NCBI RefSeq assembly: GCF_011493005.1
Contig: NZ_CP049157.1
Coordinates: forward strand, 1,054,001-1,118,000
From: Caballeronia sp. SBC1
GTDB taxonomy: Bacteria > Pseudomonadota > Gammaproteobacteria > Burkholderiales > Burkholderiaceae
DNA: 64,000 bases
Direction: 5' to 3'
This document shows, piece after piece, positions 61,099-64,000 of this stretch. A model generated the notes under the pieces. The model saw only the letters and a program-made list of their open reading frames with translations, was not told the origin of the DNA and ran no database searches. Position 1 is the first letter of the stretch, and every line of letters begins with the position of its first letter. The position numbers and the translations under genes are program-made.

Positions 61099-61141
61099 TC
61101 GCAGAGGACAGTGGACGCAAGCCGCACGTCGTGGGTGTGGT

Positions 61142-61178
61142 TGTTAGATTTTGTTCGCAAGATGAAATGATTATAACA
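61142..61178. promoter_or_regulatory. deoR promoter and operator half-sites
   Basis: TGTTAGA (61142-61148) and ATTATAACA (61170-61178) are inverted TGTTA/TAACA half-sites about three helical turns apart. On the minus strand the latter includes TATAAT at 61175-61170, a perfect -10 for deoR. The same half-sites occur in the deoC promoter. Confidence 0.5.
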
Positions 61179-61257
61179 AGCGAGCCCACGAAAGGTGATC
61201 GGGGAAAACGCTTTGCAATAGCGGGGTTGATGAAACAGACGGCGCGATAAACGACGA

Positions 61258-62187
61258 CTAGCGGGAGGCGCGTGCCCGGATCAGCGCGGCGGCCGATGCA
61301 ATCGATGTTTGTTCTATCGCGACTTTGGCGATACCCGGCAGCGCGTCTTCCGCGAGTTGCGTCAGCGTGCGCCCGGGCGGCATTTCAACGAACACCTGTG
61401 CGCCCAGTTCGCCCAGGACGATAGTGGAGTCGTGCCAGCGAACGGGATAGCGCAGGTTCGTCGCAAGGTCGGTGCGGATCGCGTCGGCCTGTCGCAAAGG
61501 CCGTGCACCGCGATTGCTGATATATGGAATCGTCGGTGCGTGGAAGGTGATCTTCGAGGCGGCCCCGGTGAGTTCGCGAGCGGCGTCGTCGAGTAGCACG
61601 CAGTGGGACGGTACGCTGACCGCCAACCGCTCGGCCTTGCGCGCGCCTGCTTCCAGCGCGCGTTCGCGCACCTGGTCGAGATCCGCGTTGGCGCCTGCCA
61701 CCACGATCTGTCGCGGCGCATTCAAATTCGCAATGTGAGCGGCCTGCGTATGGGCATTTGCTATCACAGCGTTCAGTTCACGCTCGCTTAGACCCGACAC
61801 AGCCAGCATGCCGTAGTCGTGCGGATAAGCGCGTTCCATCAATTGCGCGCGTAGCTGAAGGAGCTGCAAGGCGTCGCTGAAAGGCAGGGCATTGCACGCA
61901 ACCGCAGCGCCATACGCTCCTACCGATAAACCCGCCACCGCATCCGGTACGATGCCTTCATGCTGCAATGCTCGGACGGTCGCGACGCCCGCAACGAGCA
62001 AGCTGAGTTGCACGGCGACAGTTGAACTCAATGCATCGGCGTGATCGAGTGAGAGCACGTCGGTATGCAGCACATCCGATGCCTCTTCGATAGTTTCAGC
62101 AATACGCGCTCGCGGCGTCGTGCCCCCAAGCGTGTGCAAAAAGCCCGCGAATTGCGAGCCCTGACCGGGGAAGAGGAACGCAATCAT
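61258..62187 (-). CDS. mdcH: Malonate decarboxylase epsilon subunit, malonyl-CoA:ACP transacylase
   Basis: A 309-residue acyltransferase-fold protein that loads malonyl onto the carrier subunit of malonate decarboxylase. The start FLFPGQGSQFAGFLHTLGG, the catalytic Ser in VAGLSVGAYGAAVA (about residue 89) and the His in SVPSHCVLL (about 195) are visible, with GPGRTL-like PPGRTLTQLAEDALP later. The ATG at 62187 overlaps the mdcG stop (ATGA). A longer frame to 62241 runs through mdcG and is shadow. It is the last gene of the mdc operon in the window. Confidence 0.9.
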   Translation of the reverse strand: MIAFLFPGQGSQFAGFLHTLGGTTPRARIAETIEEASDVLHTDVLSLDHADALSSTVAVQLSLLVAGVATVRALQHEGIVPDAVAGLSVGAYGAAVACNALPFSDALQLLQLRAQLMERAYPHDYGMLAVSGLSERELNAVIANAHTQAAHIANLNAPRQIVVAGANADLDQVRERALEAGARKAERLAVSVPSHCVLLDDAARELTGAASKITFHAPTIPYISNRGARPLRQADAIRTDLATNLRYPVRWHDSTIVLGELGAQVFVEMPPGRTLTQLAEDALPGIAKVAIEQTSIASAAALIRARASR

Positions 62188-62822
62188 GCCGCTTGACTCG
62201 TCTGCCACGGGTCGGCGACGAGCTTCGGACCATCGGCGCAACGCATCATTACCCGCGTACCCGGATGCGTGTATTCGGCCAGCGAGAACGCGCCGTCGAG
62301 GGTTTGGATCTGCATATCGATGCGCGTGCCGTGGTCGAGCGCGGCTTGGGAGAGAGCATCGAATAGTAGTTTCGCTGCGGTGCGATCGAGTCGATCTGGC
62401 GCGCGCAGCAGCAGGTCGAGATCGCTTGTTTGCGTGACCGTTGGATATCCGCTCGCGAGTTCAAAGCCGGTGCTGCCAGTAGGTCCCCAAAGGTAGCCAG
62501 TTGCTTCGCAGACTGGAGCAACCGCTTGCAACAGTGCGAACGCGGGCAGCTTCGCACGTGTCACTAAAGGCTTTAAATCCACAAGCGTTTCAGGTCCAAG
62601 GACTCGCTCTACATAACGCGGATCAAGCCATGTGCCAAAGCGTTCGCTCCGTATCGCGCCACGAACGCCGACCGCGATCAACCCCTTCACCGATACCGCT
62701 CGTCGAACCACGACGAACGGAGCGCGTTTCAGCGAAGCCGCGACCCACGCCGGGGCGTCGGAAAAATCAGGCGTTCCCGGCGCGAGCTGCAACAGGTCGT
62801 GCGGACTCACGACGCGTTCCAT
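62184..62822 (-). CDS. mdcG: Malonate decarboxylase holo-ACP synthase
   Basis: A 212-residue enzyme that attaches the phosphoribosyl-dephospho-CoA prosthetic group to the carrier subunit of malonate decarboxylase. VVRRAVSVKGLIAVGVRGAI and ERFGTWLDP (about residues 38-68) and LWGPTGSTGFELASG with the nucleotidyltransferase-like SDLDLLLRAP (about 132-141) are family features. It overlaps mdcE by 16 bases and mdcH by four. Confidence 0.9.
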   Translation of the reverse strand: MERVVSPHDLLQLAPGTPDFSDAPAWVAASLKRAPFVVVRRAVSVKGLIAVGVRGAIRSERFGTWLDPRYVERVLGPETLVDLKPLVTRAKLPAFALLQAVAPVCEATGYLWGPTGSTGFELASGYPTVTQTSDLDLLLRAPDRLDRTAAKLLFDALSQAALDHGTRIDMQIQTLDGAFSLAEYTHPGTRVMMRCADGPKLVADPWQTSQAA

Positions 62823-63634
62823 TGCTCCGCCATGCGCTTGCGCACTTCTATAGATGCGGCGCGAATCCGCTTGGCATCGTCCGACTGCAAGCGCGATGAC
62901 AGATCGCGCGGACCTTTGCGCGCATCGTCAACAGCAGCGATCAAGGACCCACGTACACGTTCGATATCTTCTTTCCCGGGCGCATCTGCATCAATGCCGG
63001 CGATGAGCTCATGCAGCAGCCCAAGCTTCGCGTAAGCGCTCATCTTGTACGACATAGGCAACACCCGGTCGCCGAGTTCATCGAGCCCTTCAACGCTGCG
63101 ACGCGTGACACGCGCGGCTGCTTCCTTGCCCATTGCATGGACGGCGATGCCGTCCGCGTCCAGCGCGATGATCCGGTTCGCCTGATAACCATGCGCGAGG
63201 AACGCGCCGGACATCGCCGGGCCGACAATCAGCGCAATCACAGGATGCCCGGCGAGCCGCGCGCTTGCGTACGCATCGACGCCGGCCGCGCACGCGAGAT
63301 GAACGCCGAGCAGTTCTTCGCGGCGGCCATACGCCTGACTCTTCACATCGACAATAGCCACAATCGGACGCTTGACCGAAGCGTCGCGGTCCGCATCCAT
63401 CGCGCTGCGTACGGCGCGTGCGAGCAACCAGCCCTGTTCGAGACCGACCACGTTATCGGTGGCGCGCGGAAAGCGGTTATGCGGATCGGGAACGACGGTG
63501 ATGAAACGCGCGCTCGTGTCTCCAAGCGGTGCATCGGCGCTGCGGATCGGACCTTCGTTGCATTCATTGCCCGAAGCCGAGCGTTCATTCGACGTCAACG
63601 CGTCGAACCAGATTTGCCCACGTGATGCGTTCAT
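62807..63634 (-). CDS. mdcE: Malonate decarboxylase gamma subunit
   Basis: A 275-residue carboxyltransferase-like subunit. The crotonase-like fold has PIVAIVDVKSQAYGRREELL, HLACAAGVDAYASARLAGHP and LIVGPAMSGAFLAHGYQANR (about residues 95-155). With MdcD it forms the decarboxylase that turns malonyl-ACP to acetyl-ACP and CO2. AGGAGA lies eight bases before the ATG, and the ATG shares a base with the mdcD stop. A frame to 63652 would start inside mdcD and is not used. Confidence 0.92.
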   Translation of the reverse strand: MNASRGQIWFDALTSNERSASGNECNEGPIRSADAPLGDTSARFITVVPDPHNRFPRATDNVVGLEQGWLLARAVRSAMDADRDASVKRPIVAIVDVKSQAYGRREELLGVHLACAAGVDAYASARLAGHPVIALIVGPAMSGAFLAHGYQANRIIALDADGIAVHAMGKEAAARVTRRSVEGLDELGDRVLPMSYKMSAYAKLGLLHELIAGIDADAPGKEDIERVRGSLIAAVDDARKGPRDLSSRLQSDDAKRIRAASIEVRKRMAEQWNAS

Positions 63635-64000
63635 CAAACCTCTCCTTGCCAAAGCGTCCGCAACACGGCCGGATCGATTGCCGATGGGTCCACGCGCGCC
63701 AGCCGTTCAAGTTGTGCATCGACCTGTTCGGTCCGATGGCTCGCCGGCACACCGCTTTCGAACGCGCTGAGCACCGCGTCGCGAACCTGATCGGTATCGT
63801 CTTCCACGAGGGTATCGACCAGGCCCACGGCTGCTCGTTGCTCGCCGCCGATCATCGACCAGATGAGACTCCGGTTGCCTGAATCGAGCTCTTCCACGCC
63901 CGCTTCCTGTTCGATGACTTCAGGCCCGTTCATCCCGAGCCGTGCCTGCCGCGTCATGATCAACCGGGTACATAACGCCGCCGCCAGCGACATCCCGCCG
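63634..64000 (-). CDS. mdcD: Malonate decarboxylase beta subunit, C-terminal part
   Basis: The last 120 or so codons of MdcD, cut by the window end. The frame shows TRLIMTRQARLGMNGPEVIE, then DRSLIWSMIGGEQRA-type sequence (GNRSLIWSMIGGEQ), then DDTDQVRDAV. These belong to the carboxyltransferase-fold beta subunit, which carries the decarboxylation site with MdcE. Its stop overlaps mdcE by one base. The first half lies outside the window, at higher coordinates. Confidence 0.88.
   Translation of the reverse strand, partial: GGMSLAAALCTRLIMTRQARLGMNGPEVIEQEAGVEELDSGNRSLIWSMIGGEQRAAVGLVDTLVEDDTDQVRDAVLSAFESGVPASHRTEQVDAQLERLARVDPSAIDPAVLRTLWQGEV

Overview
The window is high-GC DNA with the gene content of a Burkholderiaceae genome (Burkholderia, Paraburkholderia or Caballeronia). 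This rests on a DUF4148 exported protein, many FCD-type GntR and LysR regulators, mdc malonate decarboxylase genes, an allantoate/ureidoglycolate locus and a long-form DeoC. It reads as an accessory, metabolically rich part of a secondary chromosome or megaplasmid. No rRNA, tRNA, ribosomal protein or replication gene was seen.

Layout. 1-2.6 kb: a GntR regulator followed by an intact IS50/Tn5-like insertion sequence with a perfect 9-bp target duplication. 2.8-10.7 kb: a DUF4148 protein, then a compact operon (GntR regulator, SsuBCA-type ABC importer, MDR oxidoreductase, hotdog thioesterase, VOC protein, acyl-CoA ligase) that looks like uptake and CoA-dependent breakdown of an unknown acid. 10.7-13.4 kb: a PF01637-like ATPase behind an AT-rich inverted repeat, a C-terminal relic of ycaO and a 2OG-Fe(II) oxygenase. 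13.7-17.6 kb: ureide breakdown (GntR, DctA-type carrier, allantoicase, ureidoglycolate lyase) with two GGTNNNACC operators. 17.8-24.7 kb: methyltransferase, diguanylate cyclase with a 9-bp minisatellite tail, LysR/oxidoreductase pair, FMN-binding protein, orphan ModA-like binding protein and two small unknown genes.

24.7-31 kb: an OmpR regulator / LysM-FecR protein / CHASE2 histidine kinase signalling operon, a lipoprotein and a MipA-like outer-membrane protein. 31-35 kb: gene decay (an oxidoreductase tail with an amber stop, PaiB-like and LysR tails) around an O-acyltransferase and a cupin. 35-43.6 kb: DsbA-like protein, thioesterase, MFS carrier with M20 amidohydrolase and divergent LysR, Lrp with divergent DMT exporter, an unknown exported protein and a CoA-transferase. 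44-48.5 kb: a large peptidoglycan-attacking protein (M23-like plus GH19-like), probably a type VI secretion effector, with an AT-rich exported immunity candidate; then an ImmA/IrrE protein.

48.6-61.1 kb: a GAF-PAS HWE-type kinase, then a pentose cluster (deoC, ALDH16-like dehydrogenase, RbsD/FucU mutarotase, ribokinase, two-permease sugar ABC importer) ending at a convergent DeoR regulator. TGTTA/TAACA half-sites lie in front of both deoC and deoR. The logic fits deoxyribose or nucleoside-sugar use: import, anomer exchange, phosphorylation, aldol cleavage to glyceraldehyde-3-phosphate and acetaldehyde, and acetaldehyde oxidation. 61.2-64 kb: minus-strand malonate decarboxylase genes mdcD (cut by the window end), mdcE, mdcG and mdcH.

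Names rest on motif reading of translated sequence; no database search was possible. Start codons were chosen from ribosome binding sites and overlaps where visible.
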